A stretch of 64,000 nucleotides of DNA, from contig JASBSV010000055.1 in assembly GCA_030148745.1 (NCBI GenBank), forward strand, positions 1 through 64,000, read 5' to 3'. Position 1 is the stretch's first letter. Each line of letters opens with the position of its first letter. A program made the translations under genes and the position numbers. Origin of the DNA: Paracoccaceae bacterium (GTDB lineage: Bacteria; Pseudomonadota; Alphaproteobacteria; Rhodobacterales; Rhodobacteraceae). Below the pieces are notes generated by a model. That model saw nothing but the letters and a program-made list of their open reading frames with translations, was not told the DNA's origin and ran no database searches. Shown here one piece after another: positions 40,145 to 51,208 of this stretch.

Positions 40145-41302
40145 ATGGCAGCAACCGAACGCCCGCCCGTGATGGAGGCGCGGCGCTGGATTGCCGAGGC
40201 GCATTTTTCGCCCGAGCGGCCCCTATTGAACGTCAGTCAGGCGGCGCCGGTGGATCCGCCGCCCGAAACCATGCGCCGCGCCATCGCCGACATCGTCATG
40301 AACGATGCCGAGGCGCATCTTTACGGGCCGGTTCTGGGCCTGCCTGAATTGCGTGCCGAAGTGGCGGGGCAATGGTCGGCGGCCTACGGCGGCGCGATCG
40401 AAGAGGCGCAGGTCGCCATCACCTCGGGCTGCAATCAGGGTTTTGCCGCCGTCCTGTCCACGCTGGCAGGTCCGGGCGATGAGGTGATCCTGCCCACGCC
40501 TTGGTATTTCAATCACAAGATGTGGCTGGATATGGCCGGGATCGCGACCGTGCCCCTGCCCTGCGGCGCCGGCATGATCCCCCAGCCCGAGGCCGCCGCC
40601 GCCCTGATCACCCCGCGCAGCCGCGCGATTGTTCTGGTGAGCCCCAACAATCCCACCGGCGCCGAATACCCGCCCGAGATATTGCGCGGTTTTTACGATC
40701 TGGCCCGCGCGCACGGACTGGCCCTGATCGTCGATGAGACCTACCGCGATTTCGACAGCCGCAGCGGCGCGCCGCATGATCTGTTCACCGATCCGGACTG
40801 GGCCGAGACGCTGATCCATCTTTATTCCTTTTCCAAAGCTTACCGCCTGACCGGGCACCGTGTGGGCGCGGTTGTGGCAAGCCGGGCGCGGCTGGCCGAG
40901 ATTGAGAAATTTCTCGACACCGTCGCCATCTGCCCCAATCAGATCGGCCAGCGCGCCGCCCTTTGGGGGATGCGTAATCTGGCGCAATGGCTGGCCGGTG
41001 AGCGGGCCGAGATTTTGCGCCGCCGCGCCGCGATCGGGGACAACTTCCCGCGGCTTGACGGCTGGCGCCTGTTGGGCTGCGGCGCCTATTTCGCCTATGT
41101 GCAGCATCCCTTTGACGAGCCTTCCGACAGGCTGGCCCAGCGGCTGGTGGATGAGGCGGCGGTTCTGTGCCTTCCCGGCACGATGTTCACCCCCGCCGGC
41201 GATCCAGGCGGGCAGCGCCAGCTGCGCCTTGCCTTTGCCAATGTCGACAGCACCGGGATCGCGACGCTTTTCGATCGTCTCTCATCTGTGAAAGAACGCT
41301 AG
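40145..41302 (+). CDS. PLP-dependent class I/II aminotransferase
   Basis: VSPNNPTGAEYP, SFSKAYRLTGHRVG. Confidence 0.92.
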   Translation: MAATERPPVMEARRWIAEAHFSPERPLLNVSQAAPVDPPPETMRRAIADIVMNDAEAHLYGPVLGLPELRAEVAGQWSAAYGGAIEEAQVAITSGCNQGFAAVLSTLAGPGDEVILPTPWYFNHKMWLDMAGIATVPLPCGAGMIPQPEAAAALITPRSRAIVLVSPNNPTGAEYPPEILRGFYDLARAHGLALIVDETYRDFDSRSGAPHDLFTDPDWAETLIHLYSFSKAYRLTGHRVGAVVASRARLAEIEKFLDTVAICPNQIGQRAALWGMRNLAQWLAGERAEILRRRAAIGDNFPRLDGWRLLGCGAYFAYVQHPFDEPSDRLAQRLVDEAAVLCLPGTMFTPAGDPGGQRQLRLAFANVDSTGIATLFDRLSSVKER

Positions 41303-41371
41303 CGCGGCGCCTCTTGCCCCCCTGCCTGCAACCGCCTATTGATCGCTTCGACATTCGAACGGAGGCGAGAA

Positions 41372-43222
41372 ATGGCAGGCGCAGCAAAGGGCAAGGCATC
41401 ACAGGCGATCGTCTGGATCATACTTGGCCTTCTTATCGTGGGTTTGGCCGGTTTCGGCACCGCGAATTTCGGCGGATCGTCGCAAGCGGTGGCCACCGTC
41501 GGCAAACGTGAAATTACGGTTCAGGATTACGCCCGCGCGCTTCAGGACGAATTGAACGCCTTTCAGGCGCAGACCGGCAAGCCCCTGCCACTTAGTCAGG
41601 CTCTGGCCTTCGGGCTGGACAAGCGGGTGCTGCGCAGCCTTCTGGTCAAAGCCGCGCTTGACAATGAAACCCAGCGCCTTGGCGTTTCGGTCGGCGATAC
41701 CCGGGTGCGCGATCAGATCGTACAGATCCCCGCCTTTCAGGGCACCGATGGCAAGTTCGACCGCGAGGCCTATCGCTATGCGCTTGAGCGGGCCAACCTC
41801 AAAGAGGCCGGGTTCGAAAGCGTAATCCGGGACGAGGCCGCGCGCAGCCTTTTGCAGACCGCCGTGATGTCGGGCGTGGTCGCACCGGGCACCTTTACCA
41901 GCACGCTTCTGGACTATGTCAAGGAAGCGCGCAATTTCACCTGGGCCGCGCTGAAGCGCGCCGATCTGGTCACCGCGCCCGGCGCCCCGACGCAGGCCCA
42001 GCTGGAAGAATATTACAACGCCAACAAGGCCGAGTTCACCCTGCCCGAGGCGCGGGACATCACCTATGTCTGGATGACCCCCGACATGATCGTCAATACG
42101 ATCAAGATCGATGAGGAAACGCTGAAAGCCGCCTATCAGGACCGGATCAGCGAATTCAACCGCCCCGAGCGGCGGCTGGTCGAGCGGCTGGTATTCGCAG
42201 ATGAGGCCGAGGCCGCCGCGGCGATGGCCCGGCTGAAGGATGGCAAGATCACATTTGACAAACTGGTCGAGGAACGCGGCCTGACACTGACCGATGTCGA
42301 CATGGGCGATGTCACGGTCGCGGATCTGGGCGATGCCGGCAAAGCAGTTTTCGCACTGAAGGCGCCGGGGCTTGTCGGGCCTCAGCCCACTGTGCTTGGC
42401 CCGGCAATTTTCCGGGTCAATGCGATCCTGCCGGCCGAAACCACCAGTTTCAAGGATGCCCGCAAACAGCTTTTCACCGAAATCGCCGCCGAACGGGCGC
42501 GCCGCAAGATCACCGATGAGATCACCGCAGTCGACGATCTGCTTGCCGGTGGCGCCACGCTGAAAGAAGTTGCTGCCGAAACTCCGATGGTTCTGGGCAC
42601 GATCAAATGGACCCCTGCCTCGGAAGGCGGCATCGCCGGCTATCAGGCATTTCAGGATGCCGCCGCAAGCGCCAAGGTGGATGATTTCCCGGCGGTGAAC
42701 GAGTTGAACGATGGCGGGATTTTCGCGCTGAAGCTTAACAAGATCATCCCGCCGCAACTGCAGCCGCTGGATCAGGTCAAGGATAAGGTCGCCGCCGGCT
42801 GGGAGCGCGCCGAGGTCACCAAACGGCTGATGGAACTGGCCAATTCGCTGGTGCCTTCGGTGAAACAGGGCACGCAGATGGCCGCGCTTGGCCTGACCGC
42901 CACGGTGGAAGAGGGCCAGACCCGCGATGCCTTTATCGAAGGCACGCCAAGGGATCTTGTGTCTCAGGTCTTTGACATGAAAGAGGGCGAGGTGCGCGTG
43001 CTTCAGGGCGACGAGGCGGCCTTTATCGTGCGGCTGGACAAGATCGTTCCGGCCGATCTGGGCGATGCCGAAACCGCCGCCGTGCGCACCGCGATCGAAA
43101 AGCAGACGGCGCAGCTTTTGTCGCAGGATATCTTTGATTCCTACGCCGCCGCCATTCAGTCGACGGCCGGGATCACCATCAATCAGACGGCGATCAATGC
43201 CGTTCACACTCAATTCCCCTGA
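41372..43222 (+). CDS. PpiD/SurA-like peptidylprolyl isomerase
   Basis: N-terminal TM anchor, SurA_N-like region, parvulin-like region. Confidence 0.88.
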   Translation: MAGAAKGKASQAIVWIILGLLIVGLAGFGTANFGGSSQAVATVGKREITVQDYARALQDELNAFQAQTGKPLPLSQALAFGLDKRVLRSLLVKAALDNETQRLGVSVGDTRVRDQIVQIPAFQGTDGKFDREAYRYALERANLKEAGFESVIRDEAARSLLQTAVMSGVVAPGTFTSTLLDYVKEARNFTWAALKRADLVTAPGAPTQAQLEEYYNANKAEFTLPEARDITYVWMTPDMIVNTIKIDEETLKAAYQDRISEFNRPERRLVERLVFADEAEAAAAMARLKDGKITFDKLVEERGLTLTDVDMGDVTVADLGDAGKAVFALKAPGLVGPQPTVLGPAIFRVNAILPAETTSFKDARKQLFTEIAAERARRKITDEITAVDDLLAGGATLKEVAAETPMVLGTIKWTPASEGGIAGYQAFQDAAASAKVDDFPAVNELNDGGIFALKLNKIIPPQLQPLDQVKDKVAAGWERAEVTKRLMELANSLVPSVKQGTQMAALGLTATVEEGQTRDAFIEGTPRDLVSQVFDMKEGEVRVLQGDEAAFIVRLDKIVPADLGDAETAAVRTAIEKQTAQLLSQDIFDSYAAAIQSTAGITINQTAINAVHTQFP

Positions 43223-43226
43223 AGCC

Positions 43227-44738
43227 ATGCAGCTGATCCCGGAATTCGAGGCCTTCAAGGCAGGCCATGCCGAGGGGCGCAATCAGGTCGTCTATGCCCG
43301 GCTTGCCGCCGATCTTGATACGCCGGTATCGCTGATGCTGAAACTGGGCGGCGGCGCGCGCGATGCTTTCATGCTGGAATCTGTAACCGGCGGCGAGGTG
43401 CGCGGGCGTTATTCGATCATCGGTCTGAAACCCGATCTGATCTGGGAATGCCGCGGTGATGTCAGCCGGATCAACCGGCAGGCCCGGTTCGATCCCGAAG
43501 GCTTTGAGGAGCTTGAAGGCTCTCCCCTCGATACCCTGCGCCAGCTGATCGCGGAAAGCCGTATTGATCTGCCCGACGACCTTCCGGCCTCGGCCGCCGG
43601 GCTTTTCGGCTATCTGGGCTATGACATGATCCGGCTGGTCGAGCATCTGCCGAACGTCAATCCCGATCCTCTGGATCTGCCCGATGCGATCATGCTGCGC
43701 CCTTCGGTGGTGGCGGTTCTGGACGGGGTCAAGGGCGAGGTGACGGTCGTCTCGCCGGTCTGGGCGGGCGACAATCTGTCGGCGCGGGCGGCTTACGCTC
43801 AGGCGGCCGAGCGGGTGATGGATGCGGTGCGTGATCTTGACCGCGCCCTGCCCGGCGAAACCCGCGATCTGGGCGAAGCCACGCAGATCGGCGAGCCGCA
43901 GTCGAATTTCACCAAAGCGGGTTATCTTGCTGCGGTCGAAAAGGCCAAGGAATACATCCGCGCCGGCGATATCTTTCAGGTCGTCCCGGCTCAACGGTGG
44001 TCACAAAGCTTCACGCTGCCGCCGTTTTCGCTCTATCGCTCGCTGCGGCGCACCAACCCCTCGCCCTTCATGTTCTATTTCAATTTCGGCGGTTTTCAGG
44101 TGATCGGCGCCAGCCCCGAGATTCTGGTCCGGGTCTTTGACAAAGAAGTCACGATCCGCCCCATCGCCGGCACCCGTCCGCGCGGCGCCACGCCGCAGGA
44201 GGACCGCGCGCTTGAGGCTGATCTTCTGGCCGATCAGAAAGAGCTGGCCGAACATCTGATGCTGCTGGATCTGGGCCGCAACGATACCGGCAAAGTGTCG
44301 AAAATAGGCACCGTCCGCCCGACCGAGAAATTCATCATCGAACGCTACAGCCATGTGATGCACATCGTCTCCAACGTGGTGGGTGAGCTGGCCGATGATC
44401 AGGACGCGCTGTCGGCACTGCTGGCGGGGCTTCCGGCGGGCACCGTCTCGGGCGCGCCCAAGGTGCGCGCGATGGAGATCATCGACGAGCTAGAACCGGA
44501 AAAGCGCGGCGTTTATGGCGGCGGTGTCGGCTATTTCGCGGCCAATGGCGATATGGATATGTGCATCGCGCTGCGCACGGCGGTCATCAAGGATGAAACG
44601 CTTTACATGCAGGCCGGCGGCGGCGTCGTTCACGACAGTGACCCCGAGGCCGAGTTTCAGGAAACGGTCAACAAGTCCAAGGCGATCCGCATGGCCGCGC
44701 AGGATGCCGGCCGTTTCGCCGGCCGCTCGAACGGCTAG
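43227..44738 (+). CDS. trpE: anthranilate synthase component I
   Basis: Chorismate-binding motifs: IAGTRPRGATPQEDRALEADLLADQKELAEHLMLLDLGRND. Confidence 0.95.
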   Translation: MQLIPEFEAFKAGHAEGRNQVVYARLAADLDTPVSLMLKLGGGARDAFMLESVTGGEVRGRYSIIGLKPDLIWECRGDVSRINRQARFDPEGFEELEGSPLDTLRQLIAESRIDLPDDLPASAAGLFGYLGYDMIRLVEHLPNVNPDPLDLPDAIMLRPSVVAVLDGVKGEVTVVSPVWAGDNLSARAAYAQAAERVMDAVRDLDRALPGETRDLGEATQIGEPQSNFTKAGYLAAVEKAKEYIRAGDIFQVVPAQRWSQSFTLPPFSLYRSLRRTNPSPFMFYFNFGGFQVIGASPEILVRVFDKEVTIRPIAGTRPRGATPQEDRALEADLLADQKELAEHLMLLDLGRNDTGKVSKIGTVRPTEKFIIERYSHVMHIVSNVVGELADDQDALSALLAGLPAGTVSGAPKVRAMEIIDELEPEKRGVYGGGVGYFAANGDMDMCIALRTAVIKDETLYMQAGGGVVHDSDPEAEFQETVNKSKAIRMAAQDAGRFAGRSNG

Positions 44739-46126
44739 CGCGGACCAAGCGTCAGAACCGCCGACAGGGGCGCCAGCGCCACGGTTGTCGCCCGGCCCTG
44801 CACGCCCCATTCCACCAGTGTCTGGATGGTTTGCGCCCGCGCATGCCCCACAACGATCACGCCGTTTTCCTGCCCGGCGCGAAAGGCCGCCTGATCCAGA
44901 AAGCGCCGCATCACGACCGGGGTTTCGCCATTGCTGTCAAAGCTGCGAAAGACCGGCTGCGCCGGAACCCCCTGCCGCTGAGCGATCTGAAGCGCAGTAT
45001 TGAGCCCTTGGGGATAGCTGACAAGCCCCATGCCGCTGTCTTTCAGGATCGCCATAACCTCGCCCAGAAGGGCGCGGTTTGTCTGGGCGGCGCTGTCTTT
45101 GGCATCCATAAGCGCGACCGCCTCGGGCAGCACACGCTTGTAGATCTCGAAATTCACCTCAGCGTCCTTGGCCGTCATTTCAGCGGGCAGCGTGACCAGC
45201 ATGGCCACTTCGAACCCCGCGCGCCGGTAAAGCGCCATCGCCTCACCCGCATCAGGCTGGGCCGGATCGACCGCAAAGGTCACCGGAAAGGGAAACTCGG
45301 CCAGTTGCCGGGGCGTCGGGCGCGGCTTGACGTCGATCAGAACAATGCTCATCAGCGGCTTGGCATCGGGATTGGAAAAGGGGGCGGCAAAAGCCTCGAT
45401 CCAGGGGATCTTGCGGGCGGGCGCGGCGGCTTCGGCGGGCGGCAGATCACCGATTCGCGGCAGCCGGTCGGTGGTCACCCCCGCCACGTCGGCATTTCCG
45501 GCCTGACCGATCTGTAGCGTCTGCGGCAGCTGCGGCGCGTCAGGCGCCGGGCCGGGCGCCTGAGCCTGAGACGGTGCAACCGATGGGGCAGCAGATGGCG
45601 TGGCAGGTGCCGGCGCGCCTGCCTCGGGCGCCGGTTTTGCCGGCGGGCTTTGCGGCGCGGGCGGCAAGGTGGCCGCGGATGCCGACGGCGCGCTATCGGC
45701 GCCGGGCGCCTTGGGCGCCATCGATTGCGGGTTGGGCAGAACCGGGCTTTCCCCGCCGATCGCTACGGCGCCGGGCGCATCAGAGGGTTGCGGCGCGGGG
45801 CCCGTGGACTGGGGCAATGCGCCGGCCTCGGGCTGGGCCGGGGTTGCGGTATCGGCATTTGGAGCATAGGGCGCCTCGGCCTTGGGCTGGGCCACTACGG
45901 GCGCCTGCGTGGTGGCGATGTTCTTATCAGTGGCGGGAAGCGCCGCCGGCCCTTCGGGCGCGTCGCGGTTAAAGCTGGATCCGGCGGGCACTTCGACCTC
46001 GGGCGTGCCGGCAGAAACCGGCTTGTCCGGCAGATGCCCCAGCACCGAAGCCCCGGCCAGAACCACGACAGAAACGACCAGCCCCCAGAAGACACCGGAC
46101 AGAAAACCACGCAACATGGAGGTCAC
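44735..46126 (-). CDS. divergent polysaccharide deacetylase family (YibQ-like) protein with Pro/Ala-rich linker
   Basis: N-terminal TM, PA-rich low complexity, C-terminal divergent deacetylase-like domain (FPFPVTFAVDP). Confidence 0.82.
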   Translation of the reverse strand: MTSMLRGFLSGVFWGLVVSVVVLAGASVLGHLPDKPVSAGTPEVEVPAGSSFNRDAPEGPAALPATDKNIATTQAPVVAQPKAEAPYAPNADTATPAQPEAGALPQSTGPAPQPSDAPGAVAIGGESPVLPNPQSMAPKAPGADSAPSASAATLPPAPQSPPAKPAPEAGAPAPATPSAAPSVAPSQAQAPGPAPDAPQLPQTLQIGQAGNADVAGVTTDRLPRIGDLPPAEAAAPARKIPWIEAFAAPFSNPDAKPLMSIVLIDVKPRPTPRQLAEFPFPVTFAVDPAQPDAGEAMALYRRAGFEVAMLVTLPAEMTAKDAEVNFEIYKRVLPEAVALMDAKDSAAQTNRALLGEVMAILKDSGMGLVSYPQGLNTALQIAQRQGVPAQPVFRSFDSNGETPVVMRRFLDQAAFRAGQENGVIVVGHARAQTIQTLVEWGVQGRATTVALAPLSAVLTLGPR

Positions 46127-46244
46127 CCCCTCTTTTTCCTGCTTATCCGCGGGCGGTCAGACCTTGACCACACCCCGCGCCTCGTCTCATGTATACCGCG
46201 ATCCGGAGGTGTCTCCCACCCCTCCCTCTCACATGGGTGCATAA

Positions 46245-46826
46245 ATGCTGCTTTTGATCGATAACTACGACAGTTTCACCTATAACCTTGTCCATTATCT
46301 GGGCGAGCTGGGCGCGGATGTCGAGGTGCGGCGCAACGATGCGCTGAACGTGCAGGAGGCAATGGCCATGCGCCCCGAGGCGATCCTGCTGTCGCCGGGC
46401 CCCTGCGATCCGTCACAGGCCGGTATCTGTCTGGCGCTGACACAGGCCGCCGCCGAAACGCGCACGCCGCTTTTGGGGGTCTGTCTGGGCCATCAGACCA
46501 TCGGACAGGCCTTTGGCGGCAAGGTCGTGCGCTGTCATGAGATCGTGCATGGCAAGATGGGCGTGATGCATCACAAGGGGACCGGGGTTTTCGCCGGCCT
46601 GCCCTCGCCCTTTCAGGCGACGCGCTATCATTCGCTGATCGTCGAACGGCAAAGCCTTCCTGATGTGCTTGAGGTCACGGCCGAGTTGGAGGATGGCACG
46701 ATCATGGGCCTGCGCCACCGCGAACTACCGATCGAAGGGGTGCAGTTTCACCCCGAAAGCATCGCCTCGGAACATGGGCATAAATTGCTCGAAAATTTCC
46801 TCAATTCCACGAAAGTACCGGCATGA
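46245..46826 (+). CDS. trpG: anthranilate synthase component II (glutamine amidotransferase)
   Basis: [40 protein letters not shown]. Confidence 0.95.
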   Translation: MLLLIDNYDSFTYNLVHYLGELGADVEVRRNDALNVQEAMAMRPEAILLSPGPCDPSQAGICLALTQAAAETRTPLLGVCLGHQTIGQAFGGKVVRCHEIVHGKMGVMHHKGTGVFAGLPSPFQATRYHSLIVERQSLPDVLEVTAELEDGTIMGLRHRELPIEGVQFHPESIASEHGHKLLENFLNSTKVPA

Positions 46827-47836
46827 GCGATGCAATCAAACCGCTGATCGGCGCCGCCGCCGACCGCCCCCTGACCCGCGCCGAGGCCGAGGCGGCCTTT
46901 GAGATCCTGTTCGAGGGTCAGGCCACGCCCAGCCAGATCGGCGGGCTGCTGATGGCGCTGCGCACAAGGGGCGAGACGGTCGAGGAATACGCCGCCGCCG
47001 CCGCCGTGATGCGCGCCAAATGCAAACCGGTGCGCGCGCCGCAAGGGGCGATGGATATCGTCGGCACCGGCGGCGATGGCATGGGCACGCTCAATATCTC
47101 GACCGCGACCGCCTTTGTCGTGGCCGGCGCGGGCGTGGTGGTGGCCAAGCATGGCAACCGCAACCTGTCGTCAAAATCGGGGGCTGCCGATGCCCTTGGC
47201 CAGATGGGGATCGAGGTGATGGTCGGCCCCGAGGTGGTGGAACGCGCGCTGGCCGAGGCCGGGATCGGCTTTATGATGGCGCCGATGCACCATCCGGCGA
47301 TCAAACATGTGATGCCCACCCGGGCCGAGCTGGGCACCCGCACGATTTTCAACATTCTGGGCCCGCTGACCAACCCCGCCGGGGTCAAACGCCAGTTGAC
47401 CGGCGCGTTTTCGCGCGATCTGATCCGGCCCATGGCCGAAACGCTGTCCGAACTGGGAAGCGAGCGCGCCTGGCTGGTGCATGGCAGCGACGGCACTGAT
47501 GAGTTGTCGATCTGCGGGGTCAGCTATGTTGCCGATCTGAACGATGGCACGGTGAGCGAGCGTGAGATCCACCCCGAGGATGCCGGCCTGCCCGAACATC
47601 CGTTCGAGGCGATCCTTGGCGGCACGCCGCAAGAAAATGGCAAGGCTTTTCGCGCGCTGCTGGGCGGCGAAAGCTCGGCCTATCGCGATGCGGTTCTTCT
47701 GAACGCTGCGGCGGCGCTGGTTGTGGCCGGCAAGGCCAGCAACCTGAGCGAGGGGCGCGAGATGGCGGAAGAGGCGATCGACAGCGGTAAGGCACTGGAA
47801 AAAGTCGAACTTCTGGCCCAGATCACGTCGGGCTAG
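46823..47836 (+). CDS. trpD: anthranilate phosphoribosyltransferase
   Basis: [37 protein letters not shown]. Confidence 0.96.
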   Translation: MSDAIKPLIGAAADRPLTRAEAEAAFEILFEGQATPSQIGGLLMALRTRGETVEEYAAAAAVMRAKCKPVRAPQGAMDIVGTGGDGMGTLNISTATAFVVAGAGVVVAKHGNRNLSSKSGAADALGQMGIEVMVGPEVVERALAEAGIGFMMAPMHHPAIKHVMPTRAELGTRTIFNILGPLTNPAGVKRQLTGAFSRDLIRPMAETLSELGSERAWLVHGSDGTDELSICGVSYVADLNDGTVSEREIHPEDAGLPEHPFEAILGGTPQENGKAFRALLGGESSAYRDAVLLNAAAALVVAGKASNLSEGREMAEEAIDSGKALEKVELLAQITSG

Positions 47837-47941
47837 ACCTGCATGGGCGCGCCGGGGCGCGACCTGAAATCGATGCGTTATCCGGCCCCGGGCCGCCGGT
47901 CATCCCTTTTCATCGGACGCCACACAAGATAGGTGTTTTTC

Positions 47942-48751
47942 ATGAGCACAATTCTGGACAAGATCAAAGCCTATAAGATCGATGAGATCGCCGCCCGCAA
48001 GGAAGAGCGCCCGCTCGCCTCGCTTGAGGATGCAGCCCGCGCCGCGCCCGCGCCACGCGGATTTGCCAGACGTCTGATCGATGCCACGCGCGAAGGATAC
48101 GGGCTGATTGCCGAGATCAAGAAGGCCAGCCCCTCCAAAGGGTTGATCCGGGCCGATTTCGATCCCCCCGCTTTGGCCAAAGCCTATGCCGAAGGCGGCG
48201 CCAGCTGTCTTTCGGTGCTGACCGATGGCCCCTCGTTTCAGGGCGATGACAGCTATCTGACGGCGGCGCATGAGGCGGTCGATCTGCCCTGCCTGCGCAA
48301 GGATTTCCTTTATGACCCCTATCAGGTGACCGAGGCGCGCGCGCTGCATGCCGATTGCATCCTGATCATCATGGCTACCGTCAGCGACGCGCAGGCCCAT
48401 GAGCTGGAAGAGGCCGCGATCGGCTGGGACATGGACGTTCTGGTCGAGGTCCATAACGAGGCCGAGCTTGAGCGCGCCCAGCTTCTCAAATCGCCGCTTC
48501 TGGGGATCAATAACCGCGATCTCAATACATTCGAGACCAACCTCGACACGACACGCAAACTGGCACGGATGGCGACGGCGGACCGGGTCATCGTATCGGA
48601 ATCGGGTCTGAACACGCCCGAGGATCTGGCCGATCTGGCCCGCTACGGCGCACGCGCCTTTCTGATCGGCGAAAGCCTGATGCGGCAGGAGGATGTGGCC
48701 GGTGCGACCCGCGCGCTTTTGGCCAACCCGCTGACCGCCGGGGGCATCTGA
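47942..48751 (+). CDS. trpC: indole-3-glycerol phosphate synthase
   Basis: [32 protein letters not shown]. Confidence 0.96.
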   Translation: MSTILDKIKAYKIDEIAARKEERPLASLEDAARAAPAPRGFARRLIDATREGYGLIAEIKKASPSKGLIRADFDPPALAKAYAEGGASCLSVLTDGPSFQGDDSYLTAAHEAVDLPCLRKDFLYDPYQVTEARALHADCILIIMATVSDAQAHELEEAAIGWDMDVLVEVHNEAELERAQLLKSPLLGINNRDLNTFETNLDTTRKLARMATADRVIVSESGLNTPEDLADLARYGARAFLIGESLMRQEDVAGATRALLANPLTAGGI

Positions 48752-49227
48752 TGACCGGGCTGACGCATTTTGACGCCAAGGGCGATGCCCATATGGTCGA
48801 TGTGTCGGATAAATCGGTGACAGACCGGCTTGCCGTGGCCGAAGGCTACGTGAAGATGTCGCAGCAAACTCTTGAAATTGCGACGAAAGGTGAGGCAAAG
48901 AAGGGCGATGTCATGGGCATTGCCCGCATTGCCGGCATCACCGGCGCCAAAAAGACCAGCGATCTGATCCCGCTCTGTCATCCTTTGCCGATCACCCGTG
49001 TCGCGGTCGATCTGGTGCCCGATCCCGCCCTTCCCGGCATCCGCATTTCGGCCACCGTCAAGACCACCGGCCAGACCGGCGTCGAGATGGAGGCGCTGAC
49101 CGCCGTGTCGGTGGCGGCGCTGACGGTCTATGACATGCTCAAAGCGGTCGAGAAATCCATGACCATCGGCGAGATCCGCCTGAAACTGAAAGAAGGCGGA
49201 AAATCAGGGCGTTACGAGGCGCCATGA
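48751..49227 (+). CDS. moaC: cyclic pyranopterin monophosphate synthase
   Basis: [47 protein letters not shown]. Confidence 0.95.
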   Translation: MTGLTHFDAKGDAHMVDVSDKSVTDRLAVAEGYVKMSQQTLEIATKGEAKKGDVMGIARIAGITGAKKTSDLIPLCHPLPITRVAVDLVPDPALPGIRISATVKTTGQTGVEMEALTAVSVAALTVYDMLKAVEKSMTIGEIRLKLKEGGKSGRYEAP

Positions 49228-50396
49228 TCACCGTCGACGAGGCACTGGCGGCGCTTTTGGCGCTGGTTGACCCGCTTGAGCCAGAAGAGCTTGCGCTGCA
49301 GGAAGCGGGCGACCGCATTCTGGCCGAACCGGCCCGCGCCACCCGCGACCAGCCGCCTTTCGCGGCCTCGGCGATGGATGGCTATGCCCTGCGCGCCGAT
49401 CAGGTGCAGCCGGGGGCGCGGTTCACCGTGATCGGCGAATCTGCCGCCGGTCACGGGTTTTCCGGTACCGTCGGCCCCGATCAGGCGGTGCGGATCTTTA
49501 CCGGCGCGCCGGTGCCCCAAGGCGCGGACCGGATCGTGATACAAGAGGATGTCACCCGCGAGGGCGATCAAATCACCCTTGGTGCGCGTCTGGACAGCGC
49601 CCATTACCTGCGCCCCGCCGGCGGCGATTTCTCCAAAGGCACCGCCCTTGAGGCGCCGCGCCGGCTTGGCCCGTCCGAGATTGCCCTGCTGGCGGCGATG
49701 AATGTGCCGAAGGTGCGCGTTGCACGCCGCCCGGTGATCGCCATTTTGGCCACGGGCGATGAATTGGTGATGCCGGGCGAAAACCCCGGCCCCGATCAGA
49801 TCATCGCCTCCAACTCCTTCGGGCTCAAGGTTCTGGCCGAACGCGCAGGTGCACAGGCCCGGCTTTTGCCGATTGCGCGCGACACCCATGGCTCGCTGAC
49901 GACTGCCTTTGGTCTGGCTCAGGGCGCGGATCTGATCGTCACGATCGGCGGCGCCTCGGAGGGCGATCATGATCTGGTGGGCGAGGTTGCCGCCAGCCTT
50001 GGGATGGAACGCGCTTTCTATAAGGTCGCCATGCGCCCCGGAAAGCCGATCATGGCCGGACGGCTGGGGCAAAGCGCGCTTTTCGGCCTGCCGGGCAATC
50101 CGGTTTCGGCGCTGGTCTGCGGACAGGTCTTTCTGATCCCGATGATCCACAAGATGCTGGGCCTTGGCGGCGCGGCAATGCCCCGAAAAACCGCGGTGCT
50201 AAGCCGCGATCTGCCGGCCAATGGCCCGCGCGAGCATTATATGCGCGCGCTGCTGGATGCTGAGGGCATTCATGCCTTTGAGCGTCAGGACAGCTCTCTT
50301 TTGACCGTGCTCAGTGCGGCCAATGCCCTGCTGATCCGCCCCGCCGGCGACGGGCCCCGCAAATCCGGCGAGAGGGTGGAATACCTGCCGCTCTAG
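49224..50396 (+). CDS. moeA: molybdopterin molybdenumtransferase
   Basis: [32 protein letters not shown]. Confidence 0.94.
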   Translation: MITVDEALAALLALVDPLEPEELALQEAGDRILAEPARATRDQPPFAASAMDGYALRADQVQPGARFTVIGESAAGHGFSGTVGPDQAVRIFTGAPVPQGADRIVIQEDVTREGDQITLGARLDSAHYLRPAGGDFSKGTALEAPRRLGPSEIALLAAMNVPKVRVARRPVIAILATGDELVMPGENPGPDQIIASNSFGLKVLAERAGAQARLLPIARDTHGSLTTAFGLAQGADLIVTIGGASEGDHDLVGEVAASLGMERAFYKVAMRPGKPIMAGRLGQSALFGLPGNPVSALVCGQVFLIPMIHKMLGLGGAAMPRKTAVLSRDLPANGPREHYMRALLDAEGIHAFERQDSSLLTVLSAANALLIRPAGDGPRKSGERVEYLPL

Positions 50397-50417
50397 GCCG
50401 CGCGGCTCAGGCCAGAG

Positions 50418-50457
50418 TTGACACAAACCGGGAACATGTTAAGAACATGGGCAGAAC
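50418..50457 (+). promoter_or_regulatory. lexA promoter with two overlapping alphaproteobacterial LexA boxes
   Basis: TTGACA (50418-50423); GAAC-N7-GAAC at 50432-50446 and GAAC-N7-GAAC at 50443-50457 sharing the middle GAAC. Confidence 0.82.
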
Positions 50458-50497
50458 GCGCAAATGCGCGCAACCCGATGGGGTGGAGGTTTGACAG

Positions 50498-51187
50498 ATG
50501 CTGACCAAGAAACAGCTGGAACTTTTGGAATTCATACACAAGCGCGTCAAACGCGACGGGGTGCCGCCCTCGTTCGACGAGATGAAAGAGGCGCTTGATC
50601 TGCGGTCGAAATCGGGCATTCACCGCCTGATCACCGCGCTGGAAGAGCGTGGGTTCATCCGCCGGCTGGCGCATCGCGCCCGCGCGCTTGAGATTATAAA
50701 ACTGCCCGATGCGATGGAAAAAGGTGGCGGCTTCACCCCGCGCGTCATCGACGGTGATCGCAGCGCCCCGCCACCGGCGGCGATGGCGGTCGAGGCGGTG
50801 CATGCGATGGAACTGCCGGTGATGGGCCGGATCGCCGCCGGCACCCCGATCGCCGCGATCAGCGAAGTGTCGCATAACATCGCCGTGCCGGGATCGATGC
50901 TCAAAGGCTCGGGCCATCACTATGCGCTTGAAGTCAAAGGCGATTCCATGATCGAGGCCGGGATCAACGACGGCGATGTCGTGGTCATCCGCGAAACCTC
51001 GACCGCCGAAAACGGCGATATCGTTGTGGCGCTGGTCGAAGGCCATGAGGCCACATTGAAACGGTTCCGGCGCAAAGGTTCGGCGATCGCCCTTGAAGCG
51101 GCCAACCCGGCCTATGAAACACGGGTGTTTCATGGCGATCAGGTCAAGGTGCAGGGCCGTCTGGTCGGGTTGATCCGCAGCTATTAG
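50498..51187 (+). CDS. lexA: LexA repressor
   Basis: [34 protein letters not shown]24 peptidase [13 protein letters not shown]. Confidence 0.96.
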   Translation: MLTKKQLELLEFIHKRVKRDGVPPSFDEMKEALDLRSKSGIHRLITALEERGFIRRLAHRARALEIIKLPDAMEKGGGFTPRVIDGDRSAPPPAAMAVEAVHAMELPVMGRIAAGTPIAAISEVSHNIAVPGSMLKGSGHHYALEVKGDSMIEAGINDGDVVVIRETSTAENGDIVVALVEGHEATLKRFRRKGSAIALEAANPAYETRVFHGDQVKVQGRLVGLIRSY

Positions 51188-51208
51188 ACCGGGTTTGCCC
51201 GCCCGCCC

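Noticed and set aside
41399-43282. 627-aa minus-strand ORF opposite the PpiD-like gene
   Set aside because: Antisense shadow; no recognisable domain
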